Origin: Hydrogenophaga sp. PBL-H3 | GTDB taxonomy: Bacteria > Pseudomonadota > Gammaproteobacteria > Burkholderiales > Burkholderiaceae_C | Assembly (NCBI RefSeq): GCF_010104355.1 | Contig: NZ_CP044972.1 | Location: 1,302,001-1,366,000, forward strand | DNA length: 64,000 nt | Direction: 5' to 3' | Shown: one piece after another, positions 16,817 through 27,754 of the stretch | Numbering within the stretch: the first letter of the stretch is position 1 | How the letters are laid out: each line of letters opens with the position of its first letter | The notes under the pieces: generated by a model | The model's database searches: none | The model's input: only the letters and a program-made list of their open reading frames with translations | What the model was told of the DNA's origin: nothing | Position numbers and translations under genes: made by a program

Positions 16817-18298
16817 TCAGTGCGCTTCGGCCTGCCGGGCCGCGTGGACGGTCGCCGCCATGTCGCCCTGGCTGCCGTTGAAGAACAGATTGAGCGCCAC
16901 GGCGCTGAGGGATGCGAGCAGGATGCCCGATTCGATGAGCGGGTGGATGGCGTGCGGCATCCACTGCTTGAAGCTCGGGGCGACCAGCGGGATCATGCCG
17001 AAGCCGATGGACACGGCCACGATGAAGAGGTTGTTGCGGTTGCCCTTGTAGTCCACGCCGGCCAGGATGCGGATGCCGGTGGCGGCCACCATGCCGAACA
17101 TCACCAGCCCCGCGCCACCGAGCACAAAGGTCGGCAGCGACTCGACCAGCGCCGCCATCTTGGGCAGCAGGCCCAGCACGATGAGGATGGCGCCGCCGGC
17201 CACGCAGACGAAGCGGCTCTTGACGCCGGTCACGCCGACCAGGCCGACGTTCTGCGAAAAGCTGGTGTAGGGGAAGGTGTTGAAGATGCCCCCGATGAGC
17301 GTGCCCAGGCCGTCGGTGCGCAGACCTGCGGTGAGCGCTCTCTGGTCGATCTTGCGGTCGGTCATGTCGCCCAGCGCGAGAAACATGCCGGTGGATTCGA
17401 TCATGACCACGATCATCACCAGGCTCATGGTGAGAATGAGGATGGGGTCGAAGACCGGCGCGGCAATCTCGAACGGCAGCACGAGGTCGAACCAGTTGGC
17501 CTTGCCCACCTTGTCGAAATTCATGAGACCGGCGGCGGTGGCGATGACGCCGCCGATGACGATGCCCAGCAGCACCGAGATGTTGGCGATGAAGCCGCGC
17601 GCGAACTTGGCAATCAGCAGGATGGCGGCCAGCACGACGGCAGCGATGGCGATGTGGGGCATCTGCGCGTAGGCAGGGTTGGGCACGCTGCCCACGATGG
17701 CCAGGCCTTTGGGCAGCTCGGGCACGGCGCCGCTGGCGGCGGCCTGCCTGACCGCGTCGAGCCACTGCAGGTGTTCGGGGCTGGTGATGCTGGGCGCGGT
17801 GGGACCCACAGGATTGCCGAAGATCCAGTTGATGCCGATGCGCATGAGGCTGATGCCGATGACCGCGATGATGGTGCCGGTGACCACGGGCGGGAAGAAA
17901 CGCAGCATGCGGCTGACGACGGGCGCGATGGCGATGGAGACCACGCCCGCGCCGATGATGGAGCCGAAGATCAGGCCCGCGCCCTGCATGCCGGGGTTGC
18001 TGTTGGCCATGGCCACCATGGGCGCGACGGAGGCGAAGGTCACGCCCATCATCACCGGCAGCTTGATGCCGAACCACTGCGTGGCACCCAGCGCCTGGAT
18101 CAGCGTGACCAGGCCGCAGCAGAACAGGTCGGCAGAGATGAGCATGGCGACCTGCTCGGGGCTGAGCTTGAGCGCGCGACCCACGATCAGCGGCACCGCC
18201 ACCGCGCCGGCGTACATCACCAGCACGTGTTGCAGGCCGAGGGCGGTGAGCTTGCCCGCGGGCAGGACTTCATCAACGGGGTGGACAGCGGTGGACAT
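16817..18298 (-). CDS. NCS2-family xanthine/uric acid permease
   Basis: This 493-residue membrane protein of the nucleobase-ascorbate (NCS2) family has twelve or more membrane segments. Its N-terminus LGLQHVLVMYAGAVAVPLIVG is typical of the xanthine/urate branch (XanP, UacT). It is an inner-membrane symporter for xanthine or urate. The start at 18298 has AAGGAAG eight bases upstream; a start at 18322 is less likely. A TGTATACA site (18326-18333) and a weaker second copy lie just upstream, so it probably belongs to the regulon of the local GntR protein. It is followed by its own terminator. Confidence 0.92.
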   Translation of the reverse strand: MSTAVHPVDEVLPAGKLTALGLQHVLVMYAGAVAVPLIVGRALKLSPEQVAMLISADLFCCGLVTLIQALGATQWFGIKLPVMMGVTFASVAPMVAMANSNPGMQGAGLIFGSIIGAGVVSIAIAPVVSRMLRFFPPVVTGTIIAVIGISLMRIGINWIFGNPVGPTAPSITSPEHLQWLDAVRQAAASGAVPELPKGLAIVGSVPNPAYAQMPHIAIAAVVLAAILLIAKFARGFIANISVLLGIVIGGVIATAAGLMNFDKVGKANWFDLVLPFEIAAPVFDPILILTMSLVMIVVMIESTGMFLALGDMTDRKIDQRALTAGLRTDGLGTLIGGIFNTFPYTSFSQNVGLVGVTGVKSRFVCVAGGAILIVLGLLPKMAALVESLPTFVLGGAGLVMFGMVAATGIRILAGVDYKGNRNNLFIVAVSIGFGMIPLVAPSFKQWMPHAIHPLIESGILLASLSAVALNLFFNGSQGDMAATVHAARQAEAH

Positions 18299-18325
18299 GG
18301 ATTCTTCCTTTGATGCATGCAAATG

Positions 18326-18333
18326 TGTATACA
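18326..18333. promoter_or_regulatory. TGTATACA operator upstream of the permease
   Basis: A perfect TGTATACA lies 28 bases before the permease start. A six-of-eight match (TGTGTACG, 18339-18346) lies 13 bases further upstream, which suggests cooperative binding by a dimeric regulator. Confidence 0.68.
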
Positions 18334-18426
18334 GTTTATGTGTACGTTTTTATGGAGATAGCTAGGGGAAACCCGGTTTCTGACGGGTGGATAGCCTCGT
18401 CGGCGTCTGGTCGTTGGGTGCAGGCC

Positions 18427-18454
18427 AAAAAAAGGGACGCCGCAGCGTCCCTTT
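18427..18454 (-). terminator. Terminator of maeB
   Basis: A ten-pair stem (AAAGGGACGC with GCGTCCCTTT, loop of four) is followed on the minus strand by a run of seven T, 21 bases after the maeB stop. Confidence 0.9.
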
Positions 18455-18474
18455 GTCGTCATGAGCGCGAGCGC

Positions 18475-20772
<2,298 letters not shown>

Positions 20773-20839
20773 GTTGTCTCCTGTGGCCGTTTTTGTGGAT
20801 TTCATTGTGCCCTCGGCAGGGGCTCGCGCCATTCGGGTT

Positions 20840-22087
20840 TCAGCTGGGTTGCAAGAGGTCGAACAGCGTGCGCGCGATCACCTTGGTGGCGCGACGCAGG
20901 TCTTCAAGCACCAGGTTTTCGTCAGCGCGTTTGGCGTTCGACTCGCGCACCGTTCGTGGGCCTGCGCCATAGATCACGCCGGGAATGCCGTGCTCGCCGT
21001 AGATGCGCACATCGGTGTAGAGCGGCGTTCCCACAGCGGGAATGGTTTCGCCGAAGACCGCCTGGCCGTGCTTCTGGATCGCATCGACCAGCGGCCGGTT
21101 GCCGGGCAGGGGCTTTAGTGCGCGCGCCAACAGAATACGCTTCACGTCCACGCGGATCGCGCGTCCCCCGCGTGGTGGGTTGAAGCTGGCAGCGGCATCG
21201 GCAATGGTGCGGCGCAGCGCCGCTTCCACCTCGGTCGGGTCTTCCTCGGGGATCATGCGGCGGTCGATCTTGAGCACAACCTTGCCGGGGATCACGTTGG
21301 TGTTGGTCCCGCCGCTGATCTGGCCCACGTTGAGGTAGGGGTGGGTGATGCCCTCGACGCTGGAGGTGACCAACAGGTAGTCGGTGTTGAGCGCGTACAG
21401 CGCGTTGAGGATGTGCGTGGCCCCTTGCAGCGCGTCGGTGCCACTGTCCGGAATGGCGGCGTGCGCCATGTCGCCGTGCACCGTCACCTCCAGCTGCAGG
21501 CAGCCGTTGTGCGCCACCACCACCTGGTAGCTGAAACCGGCGGCAATCATCAGATCGGGCTTGGTGAGGCCTTTCTTGAGCAGCCAGTCGGGGCCGACCT
21601 CGCCGCCGTACTCCTCGTCGTAAGTCACGTGCAGTTCCACGCCACCGGCCAGCTTCGTGCCCAGCGATTCAAGCGCACGGATCGCGAAGGTGAAACTGGC
21701 GATGTCGCACTTGCTCACCGCGGTGGCGCGGCCGTAAATCTTGCCGTCCACGATCTCGCCACCGTAGGGGTCGTGCGTCCAGCCTTCGCCGGGCGGCACC
21801 ACGTCGCCGTGTGCGTTGAGCGCGATCGTATTGCCCGGTGCATAGGGGCGGCGCACGATGAGGTTGGTGATGCTCTGCAGGCCGGCGGCCTGCACCTCGG
21901 CGGCGGGCACCGCGTGCTTCTCGGCGTTCAGGCCCATGGCGGCGAGCAGCTCGGCGGTGCGTTCAGCGTGCGGTGCGTTGTTGCCTGGCGGCGTGTCGGT
22001 AGGCACGCGCACGAGCTCCTGCAGGAAGCGCACTTCCTCGTCGAAGTGGGCGTCGATCCAGGCGTCGAGTTGGGTATGAAGGGTCAT
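20840..22087 (-). CDS. M20-family metallo-hydrolase (ArgE/DapE-like)
   Basis: This is a 415-residue dinuclear zinc amidohydrolase. Metal-binding motifs are visible as NAHGDVVPPGEGW and TYDEEYGG. A dimerisation (lid) domain begins near HGDMAHAAIPDSG. Family members cleave N-acyl or N-carbamoyl amino acids. It is encoded in the same direction as the UraD-allantoate amidohydrolase fusion, 107 bases downstream of it across an inverted repeat. No ureidoglycolate lyase is present, so it could act on a ureide intermediate, but it could equally be a general deacylase. The start at 22087 begins the conserved region. Confidence 0.85.
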   Translation of the reverse strand: MTLHTQLDAWIDAHFDEEVRFLQELVRVPTDTPPGNNAPHAERTAELLAAMGLNAEKHAVPAAEVQAAGLQSITNLIVRRPYAPGNTIALNAHGDVVPPGEGWTHDPYGGEIVDGKIYGRATAVSKCDIASFTFAIRALESLGTKLAGGVELHVTYDEEYGGEVGPDWLLKKGLTKPDLMIAAGFSYQVVVAHNGCLQLEVTVHGDMAHAAIPDSGTDALQGATHILNALYALNTDYLLVTSSVEGITHPYLNVGQISGGTNTNVIPGKVVLKIDRRMIPEEDPTEVEAALRRTIADAAASFNPPRGGRAIRVDVKRILLARALKPLPGNRPLVDAIQKHGQAVFGETIPAVGTPLYTDVRIYGEHGIPGVIYGAGPRTVRESNAKRADENLVLEDLRRATKVIARTLFDLLQPS

Positions 22088-22098
22088 GGTTGGTGAGG

Positions 22099-22175
22099 GC
22101 TTTGACAAGCTCAGCCCGAACGGAGGAGGTTGTTGTGGAAGGTGGTGTCCGTTCGCCCTGAGCCTGTCGAAGGGC
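22099..22175. repeat. REP-like inverted repeat (CCCTGAGCCTGTCGAAGGG type)
   Basis: Two imperfect complementary arms, 22099-22123 and 22149-22175, lie between two minus-strand genes. The right arm contains GTTCGCCCTGAGCCTGTCGAA, a sequence I recognise as a dispersed intergenic repeat of many Proteobacteria. Its presence splits the fusion gene from the M20 gene. Confidence 0.75.
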
Positions 22176-22194
22176 TCGCAGGCACGGTGGTTTT

Positions 22195-23976
22195 TCAGCG
22201 CTGTCCGATGGCGAGTTGGTCGAGCAGGTGCGAGAAGGCGTTGACGCACAACTCCATGTCGTCGCTGGTGGTGGACTCCAGCGGGTTGTGGCTGATGCCG
22301 CTGTTGAGGCCACGCACGAAGAGCATGGCCTGCGGCATCACCTCGTGCAGCTTCATGGCATCGTGGCCGGCGCCGCTGGGCATGCGGTGCAGCGGCACGC
22401 CCAGGGCGTTCACCGCTTGTTCCCAGCGGACCTGCCAGGCGGGTGCGCTGGGCGCGGCGGCTGCGCGCATCGTTTCTTCAAGGCTGAGGCCGATCCCCCG
22501 GCGCTCGCAGATGGCGCGCAGCTGCGCCAGGATGTCGCGCTCCAGCGCATCGCGCTGCGCGTTGCTGGGCGCGCGCAAATCCAGCGAAAAGCGGCAGCGC
22601 CCGGGCACCACGTTGATCGAGCCGCCAGGCACTTGCAGCATGCCGATGGTGGCGACCGAGTCACCGTCGGCGGTGGCGCGTTGCTCGGCGTAGAGCGCGA
22701 GCTCGGCCACCGCGCTGGCCGCGTCACGCCTTCGGTTCATGGGGGTGGTGCCGGCGTGGCTGGCCATGCCGATGGTTTCACACAGGTAACGCACGCTGGC
22801 GTTGATGGAGGTGACCACGCCCAGCGGCAGGTCCATCTCGTTGAGCACCGGGCCCTGTTCGATGTGCACCTCGACGAAGCCGAGGTACCTGGAAGGATCA
22901 CGCTTGAGCGCCTTGATGGCCTCCAGCGTGGCCGGCAGGCCGGCGTGCTGCATGGCTGCGCGCATGGTCACACCGTCCGCGTCTTGCTGGTCGAGCCAGG
23001 CCGGGTTGAAGTGGCCGGTGAGCGCGCCCGAGCCGAGAAAGGTGGCCTTGTAGCGCTGGCCTTCTTCTTCGGCAAAGCCCACCACCTCGATGGCGAACGG
23101 CAGGCGTCTGCCAGCCGCATGGAGCTGCTTCACACAGGCCATGGGCACGAAGATGCCCAGGCGCCCGTCGTACTTGCCGCCGTTGCGCACGGTGTCGAAG
23201 TGGCTTCCTGTGAGCAGGGCGGGTGCATCGGCGGCGCTGCCGTGGTAGCGCCCCACCACGTTGCCCACCGCATCGATCGTCACCTCGTCAAACCCGCACT
23301 CCCGCATGCGCATCACCAGGTCGGCGGCGCAGGCGCGGTGCGCATCGGTGAGGTACGTCACGGTGAGCTCGCCGCGCTCGGCGAACTCGGGGTCGCTGTG
23401 GCGGGCCAGGTTCTCGTGCCAGTCCCACACGGCGTTGCCGAGCGCTGGCTCGAAGCCGAACTTGTCGTTGAGCCGGATCTCGGCGATGCGGTGGATGTGG
23501 CGCAGGCACTCGGCGCGCTCGAAGTCCACCGGGTTGCCCAGGCGGCGCTCAAACGTGGCGATGATCTCGCGCTTGGCCAGGCCGGTGCCGCGCGGGCCGC
23601 GCACGGCCAGGATGAAGGGAAAACCGAACTTCGCGTTGTACTGCGCGTTGAGCTGCTGGATGTGCGCGAACTCCTCGGGCGTGCAGTTCGTGAGGCCGGC
23701 TCTGGTCTGCTCGTTGGTGGACTCTGCGGTGAGCGACTGGCTCACCATGGCCTTGCCGGCGAGTTCGGGGTGGGCGCGGATGAGGGCCAGCTGCGCGTCC
23801 ACGCTGGCCTGGGCCAGCACGGTCACCATCGCGTGTTTGAGCGCAGCCAGCGAGGCAAAAGGTCGTTGCGCCAGCGCCTGCTCGGCGATCCACGGCGAGT
23901 GTTCGTACAGGCCGTCGAGCAGGTTCAGCGCATCGGCTGGCGGGGCGCTGTTGAGATGTTGCAGGTTGAGTGTCAT
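22195..23976 (-). CDS. Fused OHCU decarboxylase / allantoate amidohydrolase
   Basis: The protein of 593 residues has two enzyme domains. Residues about 1-170 are UraD (OHCU decarboxylase), with RAHPELAGK and TNEQTRAGL carrying the catalytic His and Glu-Gln. Residues about 180-593 are an M20 allantoate amidohydrolase with GSHFDTVRNGGKYDG, FAEEEGQRY, VHIEQGPVL and ASHAGTTPM. UraD yields (S)-allantoin; the second domain hydrolyses allantoate. The intervening step, allantoin to allantoate, is done by PuuE, encoded three bases upstream. The fusion therefore joins the enzymes on either side of PuuE. It is in one operon with gntR and puuE. Confidence 0.92.
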   Translation of the reverse strand: MTLNLQHLNSAPPADALNLLDGLYEHSPWIAEQALAQRPFASLAALKHAMVTVLAQASVDAQLALIRAHPELAGKAMVSQSLTAESTNEQTRAGLTNCTPEEFAHIQQLNAQYNAKFGFPFILAVRGPRGTGLAKREIIATFERRLGNPVDFERAECLRHIHRIAEIRLNDKFGFEPALGNAVWDWHENLARHSDPEFAERGELTVTYLTDAHRACAADLVMRMRECGFDEVTIDAVGNVVGRYHGSAADAPALLTGSHFDTVRNGGKYDGRLGIFVPMACVKQLHAAGRRLPFAIEVVGFAEEEGQRYKATFLGSGALTGHFNPAWLDQQDADGVTMRAAMQHAGLPATLEAIKALKRDPSRYLGFVEVHIEQGPVLNEMDLPLGVVTSINASVRYLCETIGMASHAGTTPMNRRRDAASAVAELALYAEQRATADGDSVATIGMLQVPGGSINVVPGRCRFSLDLRAPSNAQRDALERDILAQLRAICERRGIGLSLEETMRAAAAPSAPAWQVRWEQAVNALGVPLHRMPSGAGHDAMKLHEVMPQAMLFVRGLNSGISHNPLESTTSDDMELCVNAFSHLLDQLAIGQR

Positions 23977-23979
23977 GGG

Positions 23980-24927
23980 TCAGATGGGTGCCGGGTGGTG
24001 TTGCCGCCAGTGGCGGGCAATGTCGATGCGCCGCGCCACCCACACATGGTCGTGCTGCGCGATGTGATCCAGGAAGCGCTGCAGCGCTGCCATGCGCCCG
24101 GGCTTGCCGAGCAGCCGGCAGTGCATGCCGATGCTCATCATCTTGGGGCAGTCCAGGCCAGCGGGGTCGCCCTCTTTGTAGAGAACATCGAAGCTGTCCT
24201 TGAGGTACTGGAAGAACGGGTCGGCGTGCGAGAAGCCCTGAGGCAGCGCGAAGCGCATGTCGTTGCAGTCCAGCGTGTAGGGCACGACGAGCTGGTGGGT
24301 GTTGCTGCCGTCGGTCTTCTTCACCTTCATCCAGAACGGCAGGTCGTCACCGTAGTAGTCGCTGTCGTATTCGAAGCCGCCAAAGTCGGCCACCAGGCGG
24401 TGCGTGTTGGGGCTGTCGCGCCCGGTGTACCAGCCCAGTGGCCGGCTGCCGGTGAGGTCCTGGATGATCTGCATGGCCTGGGCCATGTGGGCACGTTCGG
24501 TGGCCTCGTCGACGTGCTGGTAGTGGATCCACCTCAGGCCATGGCAGGCGATGTCGTGCCCGAGCTCGACAAAGGCGGCTGTCACATCGGGGCAGCGCTG
24601 CAGCGCGGTGGCCACGCCAAACACCGTGAGCGGCAGGCCGCGCTGCTCGAACTCGCGCAGCAGGCGCCACACGCCGGCGCGCGAGCCGTATTCGTAGATG
24701 CCTTCCATGCTCATGTGCCGCGCCGGGTAGGCCGCCGGGTTGAACATCTCGGAGAGGAACTGCTCGGATGCGTCGTCGCCGTGCAGCACGCTGTTTTCGC
24801 CGCCCTCTTCGAAGTTCAGCACGAACTGCACGGCGATGCGCGCACCGTTGGGCCAGCGCGCGTGCGGCGGGTTGCGGCCGTGGCCGGCCAGGTCGCGCGG
24901 GTAGGGAAGGGTGGCGTCGTAGGTCAT
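23980..24927 (-). CDS. puuE: Allantoinase PuuE (polysaccharide-deacetylase fold)
   Basis: The 315-residue protein matches PuuE, the metal-independent allantoinase of the polysaccharide deacetylase superfamily, with the N-terminus YPRDLAGHGRNPPHARWPNGARIAVQFVLNFEEGGE and the central GHDIACHGLRWIHY. It hydrolyses allantoin to allantoate. The start codon overlaps the gntR stop (ATGA) and the next gene begins three bases after its stop, so gntR-puuE-fusion form a tight operon. Confidence 0.95.
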   Translation of the reverse strand: MTYDATLPYPRDLAGHGRNPPHARWPNGARIAVQFVLNFEEGGENSVLHGDDASEQFLSEMFNPAAYPARHMSMEGIYEYGSRAGVWRLLREFEQRGLPLTVFGVATALQRCPDVTAAFVELGHDIACHGLRWIHYQHVDEATERAHMAQAMQIIQDLTGSRPLGWYTGRDSPNTHRLVADFGGFEYDSDYYGDDLPFWMKVKKTDGSNTHQLVVPYTLDCNDMRFALPQGFSHADPFFQYLKDSFDVLYKEGDPAGLDCPKMMSIGMHCRLLGKPGRMAALQRFLDHIAQHDHVWVARRIDIARHWRQHHPAPI

Positions 24928-25589
24928 GACAGGGCCATCGATATGTCGTTGGTGGGCAGCTTGCGGTCGAAAGTGAGGTTTTCCTCGACGTGCTGCAGGT
25001 GCTCGTTCATCAGGCGCACGGCCAGTTCTTCGTCGCGCGCGGCCAGCGCCTTCACGATGTCGGCGTGTTCGTCGTTGGAGTGTTCGGCGGCCTGGTTGCT
25101 CTGGTACATGAGCGTGATCAGCGCGCAGCGAGAGATGAGTTCGCGCAGCAGTTCGGCCAGCACCTGGTTGCCCATGAGCTCGGCCATGCGCACGTGAAAG
25201 TCACCCAGCAGCTCGGTGCGCCCGGCCACGTCTTCGTTGTTCACCGCGAGCTTTTCCTGGGCCACGTGCTCGCGCAACGCCTTGATCTTGGCGTTGGTCA
25301 CGGTCTTGACGAAGGCGCGGGTCATTTCTGCTTCCAGCATGCGCCGCACCGCAAACACCTGCTGCGCTTCTTCCACCGAGGGCGCGGCCACAAAGGCGCC
25401 GCGCGCGGGCTCCAACCGGATCAGCCGGTTCTGCGAGAGCTGAAACAGCGCCTGGCGTACCAGGGTGCGCGACACCCCGAAATGGTCGGCGAGCTTTTGC
25501 TCGGCCAGTTTGGTGCCCGGGTGCAGACGGTGCTCGACGATGGCCCGGGTGAGCGATTCGACGATGTGCAGGGTGCTGGATGTTTCCAT
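24924..25589 (-). CDS. GntR-family regulator (FCD type), probable purine-regulon repressor
   Basis: The protein has 221 residues. The N-terminal winged helix (about 10-70) contains GTKLAEQKLADHFGVSRTLVRQALFQL. The C-terminal FCD ligand-binding domain spans about 80-210 (VRRMLEAEMTR, HVRMAELMGN). FCD members usually bind palindromes of the GTnnnAC kind and are released by a small acid or metabolite. A TGTATACA site lies 30 bases upstream of its start, within the shared promoter with uraH, suggesting autoregulation. The same site precedes puuD, the permease and receptor 2. The start at 25589 is the first ATG after this operator and fits the domain. Confidence 0.9.
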   Translation of the reverse strand: METSSTLHIVESLTRAIVEHRLHPGTKLAEQKLADHFGVSRTLVRQALFQLSQNRLIRLEPARGAFVAAPSVEEAQQVFAVRRMLEAEMTRAFVKTVTNAKIKALREHVAQEKLAVNNEDVAGRTELLGDFHVRMAELMGNQVLAELLRELISRCALITLMYQSNQAAEHSNDEHADIVKALAARDEELAVRLMNEHLQHVEENLTFDRKLPTNDISMALS

Positions 25590-25618
25590 GGAATCATCAT
25601 ATCCAGAAAAACAAAAAG

Positions 25619-25626
25619 TGTATACA
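25619..25626. promoter_or_regulatory. TGTATACA operator between gntR and uraH
   Basis: A perfect palindrome in the 72-base divergent region, 30 bases from the gntR start and 36 from the uraH start, where it could control both directions. Confidence 0.7.
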
Positions 25627-25661
25627 ATTTCGGTCGACTGACCATCTTTCAAAGGACGACC

Positions 25662-26015
25662 ATGGGCTTGAGTACACACGTTCTGGACACCATGCACGGC
25701 TGTCCCGCTGCCGGCATGCAGGTGGAACTGCACACCACGCAAGGCGACCAAGCCACGCTGGTCAAGCGCTTTGTGTTGAACCAGGACGGCCGCAACCCGG
25801 ACGGGCCGCTGTACGACAACGCTAGCCTGAAGGTGGGTACCTACCGGCTGGTGTTCGACGTGAAGGGCTACTTTGCGGCCAGGGGCGTGACACTGCCCGA
25901 GCCGAATTTCCTCAACCGCGTTTCACTGGATTTCGGCGTGGCGCACACCGACCAGCACTACCACGTGCCGCTGCTGGTGAGCCCGTGGAGCTATTCGACG
26001 TATCGGGGGAGTTGA
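25662..26015 (+). CDS. uraH: 5-hydroxyisourate hydrolase (transthyretin-like)
   Basis: The protein of 117 residues has the transthyretin-related fold, with the N-terminal LSTHVLDTMHGCPAAGM and the diagnostic C-terminus YSTYRGS. It hydrolyses 5-hydroxyisourate, the product of PuuD, to OHCU, the UraD substrate. The start at 25662 follows AAAGGAC. It is divergent from gntR across a TGTATACA site. Confidence 0.97.
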   Translation: MGLSTHVLDTMHGCPAAGMQVELHTTQGDQATLVKRFVLNQDGRNPDGPLYDNASLKVGTYRLVFDVKGYFAARGVTLPEPNFLNRVSLDFGVAHTDQHYHVPLLVSPWSYSTYRGS

Positions 26016-26132
26016 CGTTGCACCTCCCTCGCAGGAGAGCGTGCCTGAACCCAGAACGCGGCGGAACTGGCTTCGCCAGGCCGCACCGCGTTGCCCCCTT
26101 GAGGGGGTGACGCCGCAGGCGGCGCGGGGGTG

Positions 26133-26693
26133 TTACTTGCTGCGCTGGCCTTCGGTCAGCGTGTCGAGCTGGAAGTTGCCGCTCTTGTCCCACAGCCAGA
26201 TATCGGTGTAGGTCACGCCACCCATGCGCACCGGCGCCGGGAAGGGTGCGGCATCTCGCACGGTGCGCTCGATCTCGCGCATCACATCGGGCACATGGCT
26301 GGGTGCGCGCATCCAGTTCACGTTGCGCACATTGCCGCGGCTGTCCACGTCCACCTGCAACACGCCCACCGCGTGCATGAGCGGTGGCAGCTGGCCCTTG
26401 TAGATGCGGGCGCTGTTGCGCTCGTAAATGTGCCGCGCACCGTCCTTGCGGTATTCCAGTGGCGAGCCCGCCTGCGAGATGAGACTGGGTGCAGGCAGGG
26501 CGCTCACGGGTGGAGGTGCGGGTGCCGGCACCACGGCGATGGGTGGCGCGGGCACAGCGGGTGGGGGCACAGGGGTGGAGCATGAGGCCAGCAACGCGGC
26601 GCTCGCCACGCCGATCCAGGCCCACAAGCCACGATCGACCGGGTCGCGCGCGGCGGTTGCATCTGAGCGGGGTGCGGGTTCGATGTCTCTCAT
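26133..26693 (-). CDS. Putative lipoprotein with TonB-like C-terminal domain
   Basis: The 186-residue protein has a hydrophobic N-terminal segment ending in the lipobox LASC at about residues 34-37, a Pro/Ala-rich linker (about 40-70), and a C-terminal domain resembling the TonB periplasmic domain (VGVLQVDVDSRGNVRNVNWMRAPSH). It probably sits in a membrane and spans part of the periplasm. It is convergent with uraH and divergent from xdhC, and no link to purines is evident. The start at 26693 places the lipobox at a normal distance; a longer frame to 26864 overlaps the xdhC promoter region. Confidence 0.7.
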   Translation of the reverse strand: MRDIEPAPRSDATAARDPVDRGLWAWIGVASAALLASCSTPVPPPAVPAPPIAVVPAPAPPPVSALPAPSLISQAGSPLEYRKDGARHIYERNSARIYKGQLPPLMHAVGVLQVDVDSRGNVRNVNWMRAPSHVPDVMREIERTVRDAAPFPAPVRMGGVTYTDIWLWDKSGNFQLDTLTEGQRSK

Positions 26694-26834
26694 GGGGCAA
26701 ACCTGTTTGATCTGTCTGGAACCCGGTGTGGCCAAGCGGGCGCATACGAACGGGTGGATGGGCTGTATTGTGGATCGACTGCGACGTTTCGCACAGTACG
26801 TTCGATACTGACGTGCCTGCTTTGCCCTTACTTC

Positions 26835-26842
26835 TGCATACA
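26835..26842. promoter_or_regulatory. Variant operator TGCATACA upstream of xdhC
   Basis: This differs from TGTATACA by one base and lies 25 bases before the xdhC start. It is probably a weaker member of the same operator set. Confidence 0.45.
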
Positions 26843-26866
26843 CATTTTTTGACCCCGACGCCACAC

Positions 26867-27727
26867 ATGGCCAGCGAACTTGAAACCTTTCTGCTGAATC
26901 TGGCGCACCTTCCGGCTGTGCTCGTCACCGTTGAGGAAACACGGGGCTCCGTTCCTCGCGAGGCGGGTGCGTGGATGGCGGTCTTCGCAGACGCGACACG
27001 CGGCGAAGTGGGCACGATCGGCGGCGGGCACCTTGAGTGGAAAGCCACACAGCAGGCCCGCGAAGCTCTGGCGCGCTGGGCTGCACATCCCCACGCGGCT
27101 CCCCCGGCCTGGCGGGAGCGGGTCACGCTCGGGCCCAGCCTGGGCCAATGTTGTGGTGGTTCTTTGGTGTTGCGCTTCGAGCCGGTGAGTGCATCGCACG
27201 GCGATGGGCTGCGCACCCGTCTGCGGTCCGCGCACACGCCGCTGGCGCTGTTCGGTGGCGGCCATGTCGGGCGGGCCATCGTGCGGGCGCTGGAGCCGCT
27301 GCCTTTCGACGTGCACTGGATCGACAGCCGCGATGGCGTGTTTCCCGAGTACCTGCCGGCGCCTGTGATCACCGAACATTCCGACCCTGTGCATGCCGCC
27401 GTGCGCGATGTGCCGGCAGGGTCCTGCGTGCTGATCATGAGCTTCTCGCACGCCGAAGACCTGGACGTGGTGGCCACCTGCCTGCTGCGCCAGCGGGCGC
27501 GCAACGACCTGGCTTTCATCGGTCTGATTGGCAGCCGCACCAAGTGGGCGACCTTTGGTCATCGGTTGATCGAGCGTGGTTTCTCGGCCGAGGAGCTGGG
27601 CCGCGTGACCTGCCCGATCGGCCTGCCGGGCATTGAAAGCAAGGTGCCGGCGGTGATCGCCGCGTCGGTCGTGGCGCAGTTGTTGCTAGTCGTGGGTGGC
27701 AATGCAGCCACCCCGAAAACAGCTTGA
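26867..27727 (+). CDS. xdhC: Xanthine dehydrogenase accessory protein XdhC
   Basis: The protein of 286 residues has an N-terminal XdhC/CoxI domain (LVTVEETRGSVPREAGAWM, TIGGGHLEW, the conserved Cys pair in GQCCGG) and a C-terminal Rossmann domain (FGGGHVGRAIVRAL). XdhC inserts sulfurated molybdenum cofactor into xanthine dehydrogenase. It is normally encoded after xdhA and xdhB, but neither is in the window. A one-mismatch TGTATACA site precedes it and puuD follows on the same strand with its own operator. Confidence 0.93.
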   Translation: MASELETFLLNLAHLPAVLVTVEETRGSVPREAGAWMAVFADATRGEVGTIGGGHLEWKATQQAREALARWAAHPHAAPPAWRERVTLGPSLGQCCGGSLVLRFEPVSASHGDGLRTRLRSAHTPLALFGGGHVGRAIVRALEPLPFDVHWIDSRDGVFPEYLPAPVITEHSDPVHAAVRDVPAGSCVLIMSFSHAEDLDVVATCLLRQRARNDLAFIGLIGSRTKWATFGHRLIERGFSAEELGRVTCPIGLPGIESKVPAVIAASVVAQLLLVVGGNAATPKTA

Positions 27728-27741
27728 TTGTCTTCAAGAGT

Positions 27742-27749
27742 TGTATACA
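27742..27749. promoter_or_regulatory. TGTATACA operator upstream of puuD
   Basis: A perfect palindrome, 118 bases before the puuD start, at the 5-prime end of a long leader. It fits the operator set shared with gntR/uraH, the permease and receptor 2. Confidence 0.65.
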
Positions 27750-27754
27750 CTTTG

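Noticed and set aside
24990-25661. Upstream extension of the uraH frame
   Set aside because: It runs antisense through gntR and lacks features; the ATG at 25662 with its ribosome site starts the conserved UraH sequence.
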